A DNA stretch of 55,122 bases, from positions 1-55,122 of IMG/VR virus record IMGVR_UViG_3300032285_003935, one strand, 5' to 3'. The notes beneath the pieces are model-generated. The model ran no database searches. It had not been told where the DNA came from and saw only the letters and a program-made list of their open reading frames with translations. Each line of letters begins with the position of its first letter. Positions within the stretch are counted from its first letter, which is position 1. This DNA is from a virus. This document shows, piece after piece, positions 21,707 to 28,787 of this stretch. Both the position numbers and the translations under genes were made by a program.

Positions 21707-23047
21707 ATGAAACAAGAAATTTTATCAGAAGTTAATAGAATACATGAAATAATGGGTATTCTTAATGAAAATAAAGAAATTATTTTTGAAGCGGGAGGGC
21801 CAGGGCCTAAAAATCAAATTGTAACAAAGTTTTTTGAAATACTCGGTTTAGCAGCCGAAAAAGATTTAGATAAGAATTGGCAAGTGTTACAACAAAAAGT
21901 ATCTAGTGGTGCTGCAAGTCAGGAAGAAAGAGAAGCGGAAACAATTATTAAAGATTTCTTAAGAAGTAAACCTGATATTGGGGCACTCAATTCAAAAAGA
22001 TTTTCATTGGCTGTTGATAAATATGGTGATGACTTACTTGAAGCGTTTTATAAACAAGAAGAAGTTAGAGAGGCACTTTTAAAGGCATTTGAAAAGGCAA
22101 ATCCTGCATTTGAAAAAGTAAAAAATAGTTTATCAAGACCAGTTAAATTTGATAAAATGTACAAAATGTCGGATTTAGAAAAATGGAAAAAAAGTGCGAC
22201 TTTATCAATTGACGGAATGGCATCAGTTCCAAATTATCTAAAACCTGAATTACAAGAACAATTAGAAAAGAATTTTGAAGAATTATCTGTAGAACTATCT
22301 GAAAAAAATGCTCAAAGAATTGCTAATGCGGAAGCTCAACTTGTTGATTTAGAAAGTTATTTTGGAAGTGTTAACAGCGTACAAAAAGTTTTAAACTTAA
22401 CTAAAGAAGAATCTACAGAATTTTATAAAAAATTTAAACAAATTGATGAACTTATTAAAAGTTCAAAAAACACAATAGATAGTGAAGAATTTTTGACAAG
22501 AATTAATAACTTGAAACAAGCGGCGTCAGAAATATCTCCAAGTGATTTAAAAATAATTCAATCTAAGTTTAAAGGGGCAAAATGGCCTTCTTGGTTAAAA
22601 TCTAAAGACGGAACTTTAAGTTATTTAAAATTGGGTATTTTTGTATTTGCGGTATGTGGTGTTGGTGGTTATTTTACTGGTTTACCGTTGTGTGACAAAA
22701 TAGGTTACGCTGTAGGAGTGGTAATCCGTAAAACTTTTGATGGTGGTAAACAAGGGATGTCAGGTGGTGCGGAAGGTTTTAAATCATCAGGTGATAATAC
22801 TGGTAGTCAAAATCAACAAGGTGATGGTCAAAATTCTAACCAAACTTCAAACGGTCAAACTAAAGATACAATTAAAACATGGTTAACCGCAGATGCTAAT
22901 GGAGAACATGGTACCAATAAATGGGATATTAACACGTTAGGTGACATAATCTATGATGCATCAGCCACACCAAACAAAGCAATTGTTATTGTTAATAATA
23001 AACAATGGCCTATGACATATAGTAACAATACTTGGAATTGGGATTAA
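21707..23047 (+). CDS. Large putative capsid-targeted protein with one membrane segment
   Basis: A 446-residue protein. The leader MKQEILSEVNRIHEIMGILN, then EN, has a predicted cut at LNE|N (about residue 21) and a second at IFE|A (about 27). Residues 40-300 are helical and charged, resembling a long coiled-coil domain. One hydrophobic segment (YLKLGIFVFAVCGVGGYFTG, about 309-328) follows, then a Gly/Ser/Gln/Asn linker and a small C-terminal domain (KWDINTLGDIIYDASATPNK). Late-type box at 21687-21694. No known family. Confidence 0.8.
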   Translation: MKQEILSEVNRIHEIMGILNENKEIIFEAGGPGPKNQIVTKFFEILGLAAEKDLDKNWQVLQQKVSSGAASQEEREAETIIKDFLRSKPDIGALNSKRFSLAVDKYGDDLLEAFYKQEEVREALLKAFEKANPAFEKVKNSLSRPVKFDKMYKMSDLEKWKKSATLSIDGMASVPNYLKPELQEQLEKNFEELSVELSEKNAQRIANAEAQLVDLESYFGSVNSVQKVLNLTKEESTEFYKKFKQIDELIKSSKNTIDSEEFLTRINNLKQAASEISPSDLKIIQSKFKGAKWPSWLKSKDGTLSYLKLGIFVFAVCGVGGYFTGLPLCDKIGYAVGVVIRKTFDGGKQGMSGGAEGFKSSGDNTGSQNQQGDGQNSNQTSNGQTKDTIKTWLTADANGEHGTNKWDINTLGDIIYDASATPNKAIVIVNNKQWPMTYSNNTWNWD

Positions 23048-23060
23048 TTAAATAATTAAT

Positions 23061-24824
23061 ATGGAAGAAAATATAGATATATTAAATGAAATAGGTCCAG
23101 GAGGTTCGGGACCAGGAGGTCCAGGAGGTTTGGGCAGTTCAGGTAAAGGTCCGGGAGGTTCAGGTAGTTCAGGTAAAGGACCAGGAGGTTCGGGCAGTTC
23201 AGGTAAAGGTCCAGGAGGTTCAGGTAGTTCAGGTAAAGGTCCAGGAGGTTCGGGCAGTTCAGGTAAAGGTCCAGGAGGTTCAGATAATAAAAAAGAAGAT
23301 AAACCTAAAGCTGGTGGTGATAAAAAAGAAAACGAACCTAAAAAAGCTGAATTCCCAATTAATACTATTGATAGGTCAAATAAATTTAGAAAATGGTTAA
23401 AAAGTTTTCGTTATGGTTTTTTTAGTAAAAAATATATTAAAGACATTATTTCTGACATAAAAGAAGATGATAAATCCATTAAAGAAGCTTGGGAAGAATA
23501 TGGTAATGATTTTATTGAATTTTTACTTAACTCCCCTAACTCGGCTTTACAATCGTTAGGTAAACAAATTAAAGATGATAATGAAAATTGGTTAAAGACT
23601 GGTGAAGGGGTTGACGTTAGTTTTGAAAAAGCAATTGAGTCAGAAAAAAGAAAATGTGAACCTTGGACTTCAGGTAATTTATTTGAAAAAAAATATAGAA
23701 AAGAAGGAGTTGATACATTAAATCAAAAAGCTAGAGAATTTGTTGAATGGTCAGGTGAACAAGGTTGGTATGGTAACATAGTACCATCTGATTTTTGTGG
23801 ATTTGATGTTAATGATATTCCTTGGGATAATGATGTTTGGATAGATGAAGACAGTAAGGAACATCCAATTTATCAGCATCCAATTATTAGATTATTATCC
23901 TTACATAAAGTTTGGATGAGAGACGATATTACTCGTGTTGATAGACAAAGTGATTTATTTACTAAGTTTTTAAAAGATAGTGGTGAAGAAGTTACACCAT
24001 ATATTTCAGGTGGTAGAAGTGAAGAAGTAAAAACTAAAAATGTTAGACCTTCAGATACACCGGCTGACTCAAGTGCTGAAGTAATTTTATCCGCAGGAGC
24101 TAATAGAAATTTATGTGTTAATTTAAGAAACGCTTTAAAATCATCTTATGATAGAAGTGAAACAGTACAAAAAGCTATTCAAATGTGTAATTCAAAAAAT
24201 TCAAATTGGTTAAAGACAGATTTAGAAAGTAGAGTAAAAACTAAATTAAGAGTATATCAAGAAGGTAAAATGATTAAAGAAACTATTCAAAACAAATTAA
24301 AATTGAAGAAAAATGAAAAAAGTTTAATTTCATTATCTGAAGATTTTCAAAAACAAAACTTTAAAAAATTCTTTGACGGACTTAACAAATTTAGAAAAAC
24401 TAGAAATTTAAACGAAGCGACAAACCAAGAGTTTGAAAAATCGTTTGATGTTATTTTCCAAGGAAAAGAAACTGAATTTAAAAATAGAGCAATTGAATAT
24501 ATCTTAAACAAACTACAAGTTCAACCAACATCAGAAATGGGTAAAAACATAAAATCTGAATTGGATAAAGTTTCTGCTAAAGATATGTTTAGAAATGAAT
24601 ATGATGTTCCTGAAGCTATTGCAACTGCGGTTACAAAATCAACACAATCATCTTCAAAAGAAGAAGATGGATTAAAAGGTATTGTTTCACAGTCAATTAA
24701 GTTTGATGACAAACAACTTAAGCAAGGTGTAAGACAACACCTTCAAAATTATATTGAAGGTGTTAAAACAGACATCAAGTCACTTGAAGAAAAAATTAAA
24801 AAATCAATTATTGAAAATAATTAA
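23061..24824 (+). CDS. Large putative capsid-targeted protein with Gly-rich repeats
   Basis: A 587-residue protein. A very short leader, MEENIDILNE, would be cut at LNE|I (residue 10). Residues 12-75 are Gly-rich with five exact ten-residue repeats (GSSGKGPGGS), then a Lys/Glu linker, and from about residue 98 a long charged helical protein with no recognised domain. The repeat forms a flexible arm directly behind the cleavage site. It follows the gene at 21707 by 13 bases without its own promoter. The end overlaps the HNH gene by 4 bases. Confidence 0.8.
   Translation: MEENIDILNEIGPGGSGPGGPGGLGSSGKGPGGSGSSGKGPGGSGSSGKGPGGSGSSGKGPGGSGSSGKGPGGSDNKKEDKPKAGGDKKENEPKKAEFPINTIDRSNKFRKWLKSFRYGFFSKKYIKDIISDIKEDDKSIKEAWEEYGNDFIEFLLNSPNSALQSLGKQIKDDNENWLKTGEGVDVSFEKAIESEKRKCEPWTSGNLFEKKYRKEGVDTLNQKAREFVEWSGEQGWYGNIVPSDFCGFDVNDIPWDNDVWIDEDSKEHPIYQHPIIRLLSLHKVWMRDDITRVDRQSDLFTKFLKDSGEEVTPYISGGRSEEVKTKNVRPSDTPADSSAEVILSAGANRNLCVNLRNALKSSYDRSETVQKAIQMCNSKNSNWLKTDLESRVKTKLRVYQEGKMIKETIQNKLKLKKNEKSLISLSEDFQKQNFKKFFDGLNKFRKTRNLNEATNQEFEKSFDVIFQGKETEFKNRAIEYILNKLQVQPTSEMGKNIKSELDKVSAKDMFRNEYDVPEAIATAVTKSTQSSSKEEDGLKGIVSQSIKFDDKQLKQGVRQHLQNYIEGVKTDIKSLEEKIKKSIIENN
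23131..23280 (+). repeat. Five 30-base tandem repeats
   Basis: Five consecutive 30-base units, differing at a few third-codon positions, encode the Gly/Ser/Lys/Pro repeats of the protein at 23061-24824. Repeat number is likely to vary between related phages by slippage. Confidence 0.95.
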
Positions 24825-25309
24825 AAACTTTTTTGGAATTCAATCCAAACTTTCTGTAAAGACTGACCCACAGAATCCGAAAATATGGTAGGTTCTGTGG
24901 GTTTTTTCATTAACTTCATATTAGTCTCACTCAATAACTTATCTCCTTTCTTCGAATTACACGTTATACAACACGTAACTAGGTTATCCCATGTATTACC
25001 CCCACCTTTTGATTTAGGGACAATATGGTCGATTGTAAGGTCTTTTTTATTACCACAGTAAACACAAGTATTATGGTCACGTTTCATAATTCTATGACGA
25101 TTAACACGAATTCTTCTTCTGTTAAAAGAAACGTAATTTAAAAGACGAATAATTACGGGTCTAATAAATTTCATAACACCACATACGACTGGTTCGTCAG
25201 ATGATTTAACAATCTCTGCTTTTCCTTTATAGACTAGATTAAACCCACGATTAAATGATGTTACATTTAAGGGACTGTAATCTGAATTAAGTACCAATAT
25301 TCCACTCAT
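24821..25309 (-). CDS. HNH endonuclease
   Basis: A 162-residue protein with a complete HNH domain: CVYCGNKKDLTIDHIVPKSKGG, then NTWDNLVTCCITCNSKKGD. The two CxxC pairs bind structural zinc, and the DH...N residues form the beta-beta-alpha metal nuclease site. The N-terminal part (ILVLNSDYSPLNV, residues 4-16) is typical of the stand-alone HNH family common in bacteria and phages. It may be a free-standing homing nuclease, a packaging nuclease, or act against host or rival DNA; it is far from terminase here, so homing is the simplest reading. Confidence 0.93.
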   Translation of the reverse strand: MSGILVLNSDYSPLNVTSFNRGFNLVYKGKAEIVKSSDEPVVCGVMKFIRPVIIRLLNYVSFNRRRIRVNRHRIMKRDHNTCVYCGNKKDLTIDHIVPKSKGGGNTWDNLVTCCITCNSKKGDKLLSETNMKLMKKPTEPTIFSDSVGQSLQKVWIEFQKSF

Positions 25310-25384
25310 AATAACAAATATATTAATAAAAATTTATTGGGACAAATTGAATTTTCTAATAAGTATTATTATACTTAAATTGTT

Positions 25385-25636
25385 ATGTCAGAAAACAAAA
25401 TACAAATATCTAAAAAATATAAAGAAGATGTTAAAGGGTTAACACATGATAAACTTATATTAGTTCCTTTAGAGGTGTTGGAAAGTTTACATGATTTTTA
25501 CACATGGAAAGAATTTGTTTCAAATCCATACTTTATTGAAGAAAAATCGTCAACTATTATTGAAAAATATGATAAAGTAAAATTTTCATTTGATGACGCT
25601 TGGGATAATTATAGTGGAACACATTTTGGATATTAA
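25385..25636 (+). CDS. Hypothetical small protein
   Basis: An 83-residue protein (MSENKIQISKKYKEDVKGLT...) with charged helices and an aromatic C terminus (FDDAWDNYSGTHFGY). No known motif. No clear promoter of either class; it is followed after 2 bases by another short gene, with which it probably forms an operon. Confidence 0.7.
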   Translation: MSENKIQISKKYKEDVKGLTHDKLILVPLEVLESLHDFYTWKEFVSNPYFIEEKSSTIIEKYDKVKFSFDDAWDNYSGTHFGY

Positions 25637-25638
25637 TT

Positions 25639-25812
25639 ATGTATTGTATTGTTAAGTATATTAAGGTAGATAAGAAAGAATTACCAGTTATTATTTTAAA
25701 TTCTCAGGATGAGATTTTAGAATTTGATAATGAGGAAAAGGCTGAAGATTTTAAGTCTATTCTTCAATTGAATTCTGACTCAGGTTACAAATACGTTGTC
25801 AAGAAAATTTGA
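25639..25812 (+). CDS. Hypothetical very small protein
   Basis: A 57-residue ORF (MYCIVKYIKVDKKELPVIIL...) starting 2 bases after the previous stop and ending in YVVKKI. The pattern of beta strand, turn, strand and helix (EILEFDNEEKAEDFKSILQL) looks like a real small folded protein. The tRNA promoter overlaps its end. Confidence 0.65.
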   Translation: MYCIVKYIKVDKKELPVIILNSQDEILEFDNEEKAEDFKSILQLNSDSGYKYVVKKI

Positions 25813-25839
25813 TAGTGTAACAAAAAACACGTATATTTG
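25808..25839 (+). promoter_or_regulatory. Host-type promoter for the tRNA
   Basis: TTTG (25808-25811), a 20-base spacer and TATATTTG (25832-25839), 8 bases before the mature tRNA start. An exact consensus match. Confidence 0.8.
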
Positions 25840-25847
25840 TTACAAAT

Positions 25848-25919
25848 GGTTCCGTGGTGAAAGGGATATCACAGTAGATTTCTAATCTTCTATTCTTGGT
25901 TCGAATCCAAGCGGAACTA
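25848..25919 (+). tRNA. tRNA-Arg (anticodon UCU)
   Basis: The 72 bases fold as a standard tRNA: acceptor GGTTCCG/CGGAACT (first pair G-U), D-stem GTGA/TCAC, anticodon stem GTAGA/TCTTC (one mismatch) with loop TTTCTAA, T-stem CTTGG/CCAAG with loop TTCGAAT, and discriminator A. The anticodon TCT (25881-25883) reads AGA, an Arg codon heavily used by the AT-rich genes here. CCA is not encoded. It has its own promoter and terminator, so it would be expressed early and alone. Confidence 0.92.
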
Positions 25920-25928
25920 CTATTGTCT

Positions 25929-25957
25929 TAAAAAGGGTTATTTTTTACCCTTTTTTA
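25929..25957 (+). terminator. Intrinsic terminator after tRNA-Arg
   Basis: AAAAGGGT and ACCCTTTT form a stem around an A/T loop, followed by T residues. Confidence 0.8.
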
Positions 25958-26008
25958 TTTTTTAAACTATTTATAAATCAGTTAAATAAATTTTTAAAGA
26001 AAGAGCAG

Positions 26009-26626
26009 GTGAAGGAATTAATACCAACAATTATTACCTCAATTACATCAATTGTTATCGCATTAATAACTGCGGGGTTCTTCAACATGTTGAAGGAAAA
26101 AAGAGCAAAACAAAATTCAAGAAACAAACTTTCTCAACAGATAGAAACTGATGAAATTGTTCACTCTACTTTAAGAGAAATTAGAAGAAAATATAATGCG
26201 GATAGGATATATGTCATACAATTTCACAATGGTGGTAATTTCTACACATCATCAGCAATGCAAAAAGCGTCTGTAACATATGAAAGATGTTCAGATGGTC
26301 TTGAAAGAATAACCGAAAAAATACAAAACGTGTTTGTAAGTCATTATAATTGGTTAATTAAACAAACAATCGAAAATGGATTGTTTATTCACGATTGTAA
26401 TCTTATTCCTGATATTGCAACAAGAGCATTAATTAAAAAGTTTGGAACCCAATCTATGGTTTCATTACCAATTATGGACAGAGAAAACCATTTAATTGCT
26501 CTTCTTTGTATGGATTGGGTGTTTAGTGAACACGTTGAAGTATATTGTGAAAATGAGGAGTTTACAAAGAATTTCAGAGAGGACTTCAAAAAAGACACTC
26601 AGTCGGTTAGAAACTTTTTAATTTAA
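26009..26626 (+). CDS. Membrane-anchored GAF-like domain protein
   Basis: A 205-residue protein starting with GTG (V/MKELIPTIITSITSIVIALI). Residues 4-27 form a membrane helix, 28-60 a charged linker, and 60-200 a domain that resembles GAF sensor domains: ADRIYVIQFHNGGNFYTSS, MVSLPIMDRENHLIALLCMDW. I recall similar FHNGG-containing membrane proteins in other large phages; the ligand and target are unknown. A late-type box TATTTATA at 25968-25975 is 33 bases upstream. Overlaps the convergent gene by 4 bases. Confidence 0.8.
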   Translation: MKELIPTIITSITSIVIALITAGFFNMLKEKRAKQNSRNKLSQQIETDEIVHSTLREIRRKYNADRIYVIQFHNGGNFYTSSAMQKASVTYERCSDGLERITEKIQNVFVSHYNWLIKQTIENGLFIHDCNLIPDIATRALIKKFGTQSMVSLPIMDRENHLIALLCMDWVFSEHVEVYCENEEFTKNFREDFKKDTQSVRNFLI

Positions 26627-27390
26627 TAATCTAAATCAAAGTTTGGGTTACTAGCCGTATTACCAACCCATCCAGCGGTGTCTATTTCATAAAAATATTC
26701 AGTATTATATTCTAAATCTTCATTTGTCTCAACTTCTATTGCCATTGGTAGTGCGTATACTAATATAGTTTCATTTGTATCTTCATAATCTGTGATTGTG
26801 CCAGAGTCAATTTTGTCATATCTGTTAAGTTCACTAAGTTCTGATTTTAATTCTTCATTAATACTAAAATAAATGTCTAATTTTAATTCGTAAGCGTCGC
26901 TTTTTTGTTGTTCACCTGTGCCACCACAGTCGTAACAATCTTCATGACCGCTACCCCCACAGGAATCACATTCACTTTTACCACCGCCATCACAATTTGA
27001 ACATGTTTCACCTTCGTCGTCTTCACCTTCACCACCACAATCAGAACATTCTACTTCACCTGAACCATCACATTCACTGCAACTAATCTCACCATCGCCA
27101 CCACAGTAATCACAGCTTTCCTGAACTTCATCATCAAATACATTAGCAATTGCGTAGGTAAATCCTTCATTATCTAATTTCCATAATATTGATTCAAATT
27201 CTTTTTCACCATTATTAATGGTATTGATTAAAAATACCAATTTAACAAAATCCCATCCTTCTAACACGGACATCATTTGTCGATACGGGCCTTTATGGTC
27301 ATTTAATTTTCTCGATATTTGTGAGACATTAGTATCTTTAATTGATAAAGATAGCTTTTTGGCAATTTGAATTAATTTATTGTTTTCCAT
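26623..27390 (-). CDS. DnaJ-type zinc-finger (CxxCxGxG) protein without J domain
   Basis: A 255-residue protein. The ATG at 27390 follows the palindromic late-type promoter; a longer reading through the promoter is rejected. Residues 95-165 contain six CxxC motifs in the DnaJ arrangement, such as CDYCGGDG, CSECDGSG, CSDCGGEG, CDSCGGSG and CYDCGGTG. These bind zinc and, in DnaJ, help hold unfolded proteins. The J domain that recruits Hsp70 is missing. The acidic C-terminal part (residues 175-255) is not recognised. A role as a folding helper or as a redox or metal protein in assembly is possible. Confidence 0.85.
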   Translation of the reverse strand: MENNKLIQIAKKLSLSIKDTNVSQISRKLNDHKGPYRQMMSVLEGWDFVKLVFLINTINNGEKEFESILWKLDNEGFTYAIANVFDDEVQESCDYCGGDGEISCSECDGSGEVECSDCGGEGEDDEGETCSNCDGGGKSECDSCGGSGHEDCYDCGGTGEQQKSDAYELKLDIYFSINEELKSELSELNRYDKIDSGTITDYEDTNETILVYALPMAIEVETNEDLEYNTEYFYEIDTAGWVGNTASNPNFDLDY

Positions 27391-27391
27391 A

Positions 27392-27405
27392 ATATTTATA
27401 AATAT
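27392..27405. promoter_or_regulatory. Bidirectional palindromic late-type promoter
   Basis: The palindrome ATATTTATAAATAT contains TATTTATA on the plus strand (27393-27400) and on the minus strand (complement of 27397-27404). The divergent starts are at 27390 (minus) and 27418 (plus). The same palindrome stands at 17473-17487. Confidence 0.65.
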
Positions 27406-27417
27406 ACCATTTTTATA

Positions 27418-28287
27418 ATGAATAAAAAACAATTACACGAACAATCATTAAAAGAACTACGTAAGTTAGAAAATATCTTTGAAGATGAATCTATGGCAAG
27501 ACCGGTTGCGTCAAGTGTTAAAAATTACTTGGAAGGTTTAGGTTATGAAACAAAATCAACTATGGCCGAGGTTGGTGATTTAACACCTGAGTTTGGTGAT
27601 GTTTTGAAAAAGGCCGCAGCAACTTTAAAACAAGAATTACCTAATTTAAGAATAAAATTTGGTTCAGGAAGAGATAGGTTCCACAAAGATTACCCAACCA
27701 GCCGACATAATAAAGGAAACGCAATTGATGTTGTGTTTAAAGGTGTTGATAAAAAGAGTGACAAGGACTTAAATCAAATATCAACTGTTCTTTGTGCGTT
27801 AAGAAAGAAATATCCGGGGTTTACATTTATTGATGAATACAGACACGCAAGTAAATTTTCTACAGGTGTTCACTATCATTTATCTTGGTCAGATAATAAA
27901 AATGATGAAGGACATGGAACTGCTGAGTTTTGTTCATCGGTTAAAGATTTAGATTTAAGTCATATTAATTTTGATAAAATTGATTCAGAAATATCAGTAC
28001 AAGAACCAAGTAAATTAGATAAATTTTTAGATTACGTTGGGTTAGGGGACTTATCAGACGCAAAGTCTGGTGATAAAGAAAGTCAAAAAGGATTGGTGGA
28101 TAAGGCAAAGGAACTTTTTTCAGATGATGATGTAAAAGACGACAATGATGGGTTTGAAATATTTGGATATAAATTAGATGATATTTTAGATAAAGTTAAA
28201 AGTGTTATTCCACAATTTGAATCTGAACAAAATAAAAAAAATATTTTAGAAGATATTGAAAAAATTAAATCAAAAATGATTAAATAA
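27418..28287 (+). CDS. Putative capsid-associated M15-type peptidase (VanY-like)
   Basis: A 289-residue protein. The first 25 residues (MNKKQLHEQSLKELRKLENI, then FEDES) resemble the other leaders. Residues 60-160 form an M15-type D,D- or L,D-carboxypeptidase domain, with zinc ligands His97 and Asp104 in SRHNKGNAIDVVF and His154 in GVHYHLSW, the HxxxxxxD...H set of VanY-type enzymes. These cut peptide stems of peptidoglycan. The C-terminal third is acidic and Lys-rich with no known domain. No secretion signal is present, so entry or virion use is more likely than lysis from within. Confidence 0.88.
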   Translation: MNKKQLHEQSLKELRKLENIFEDESMARPVASSVKNYLEGLGYETKSTMAEVGDLTPEFGDVLKKAAATLKQELPNLRIKFGSGRDRFHKDYPTSRHNKGNAIDVVFKGVDKKSDKDLNQISTVLCALRKKYPGFTFIDEYRHASKFSTGVHYHLSWSDNKNDEGHGTAEFCSSVKDLDLSHINFDKIDSEISVQEPSKLDKFLDYVGLGDLSDAKSGDKESQKGLVDKAKELFSDDDVKDDNDGFEIFGYKLDDILDKVKSVIPQFESEQNKKNILEDIEKIKSKMIK

Positions 28288-28290
28288 AAA

Positions 28291-28312
28291 AAAGGGACTG
28301 AAAAGTCCCTTT
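28291..28312. terminator. Bidirectional terminator between the peptidase gene and tmRNA
   Basis: AAAGGGACT and AGTCCCTTT form a perfect 9-base stem around gaaa, with A- and T-runs. It lies 5 bases beyond the tmRNA 3' end and 3 bases after the peptidase stop. Confidence 0.9.
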
Positions 28313-28317
28313 TTAAT

Positions 28318-28712
28318 TGGTGGAGATGCGGCGACTCGAACGCCGGTCCAAATATGTCGACCATAAAACACTACACGTTTAGGTCATTGTTTTTCTAAAC
28401 AATCCGAAACTTCACAATTCCCTTATTTTATAGTGGTTCGGTTTACTGAGAACTAATCCTCCACTTTGTTCCTTTTCGGGTAGAAACCACACCACAGTAC
28501 AAGCTTCTGTTGCAAGGTTATATGCTCACCGACCCCGTTGTATACTAATCTTAGATTAGGCTACAGTTACTTCTTCAGTACGGATTAAACCGAGTGTAGA
28601 AAGTTTTGCAATTGTGTTGCCGTTTGTGTTTTAAACCAGTTTTACAGGGTTAGTTTAGCCCCGACGTGCGTTTTATGACAGATTCATACCTGTCAAATCC
28701 AAAAACATCCCC
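28318..28712 (-). ncRNA. ssrA: tmRNA (transfer-messenger RNA)
   Basis: About 395 bases on the minus strand match a one-piece tmRNA. The tRNA-like ends pair: 5' GGGGATG with 3' CATCTCC (one G-U pair). The T-arm is GGCGTTCGAGTCGCC, and the 3' end ACCA is encoded. The 5' side has the conserved GGATTTGACAGG-type segment. The message part begins at a GGC resume codon (28619-28621) and runs 21 codons to TAA (28556-28558), starting GNTIA and ending EEVTVA. The stop sits in a small hairpin (CTAATC/GATTAG), as expected for helix 5. tmRNA rescues stalled ribosomes and tags the protein for proteolysis. This tag is longer than, and unlike, the usual ALAA-ending ones. Host-type promoter at 28735-28765. 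Confidence 0.93.
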
Positions 28713-28734
28713 ATATACTCAAAGAACTATGTTA

Positions 28735-28765
28735 CAAAGATATAAATATATTCTTCTTTTACCAA
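28735..28765 (-). promoter_or_regulatory. Host-type promoter for tmRNA
   Basis: On the minus strand TTG (complement of 28763-28765), a 20-base spacer and TATCTTTG (complement of 28735-28742). Transcription would begin slightly upstream of the mature 5' end at 28712, leaving a short leader for RNase P to remove. Confidence 0.7.
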
Positions 28766-28787
28766 GTATTTATTAAAAAAAAGTTTA

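Noticed and set aside
23131-23280. Possible CRISPR-like array
   Set aside because: The 30-base units are directly adjacent with no spacers and encode an in-frame peptide repeat.
25848-25919. Reading the tRNA as an amber suppressor (anticodon CTA)
   Set aside because: Shifting the loop by one base breaks the anticodon stem; the TCT reading keeps four of five pairs and standard loop length.
28556-28621. Alternative tmRNA tag frames
   Set aside because: The other frames end in Gln/Phe/His-rich peptides whose stops do not fall in the expected helix-5 hairpin, whereas the chosen frame stops there and starts at a GGC resume codon.
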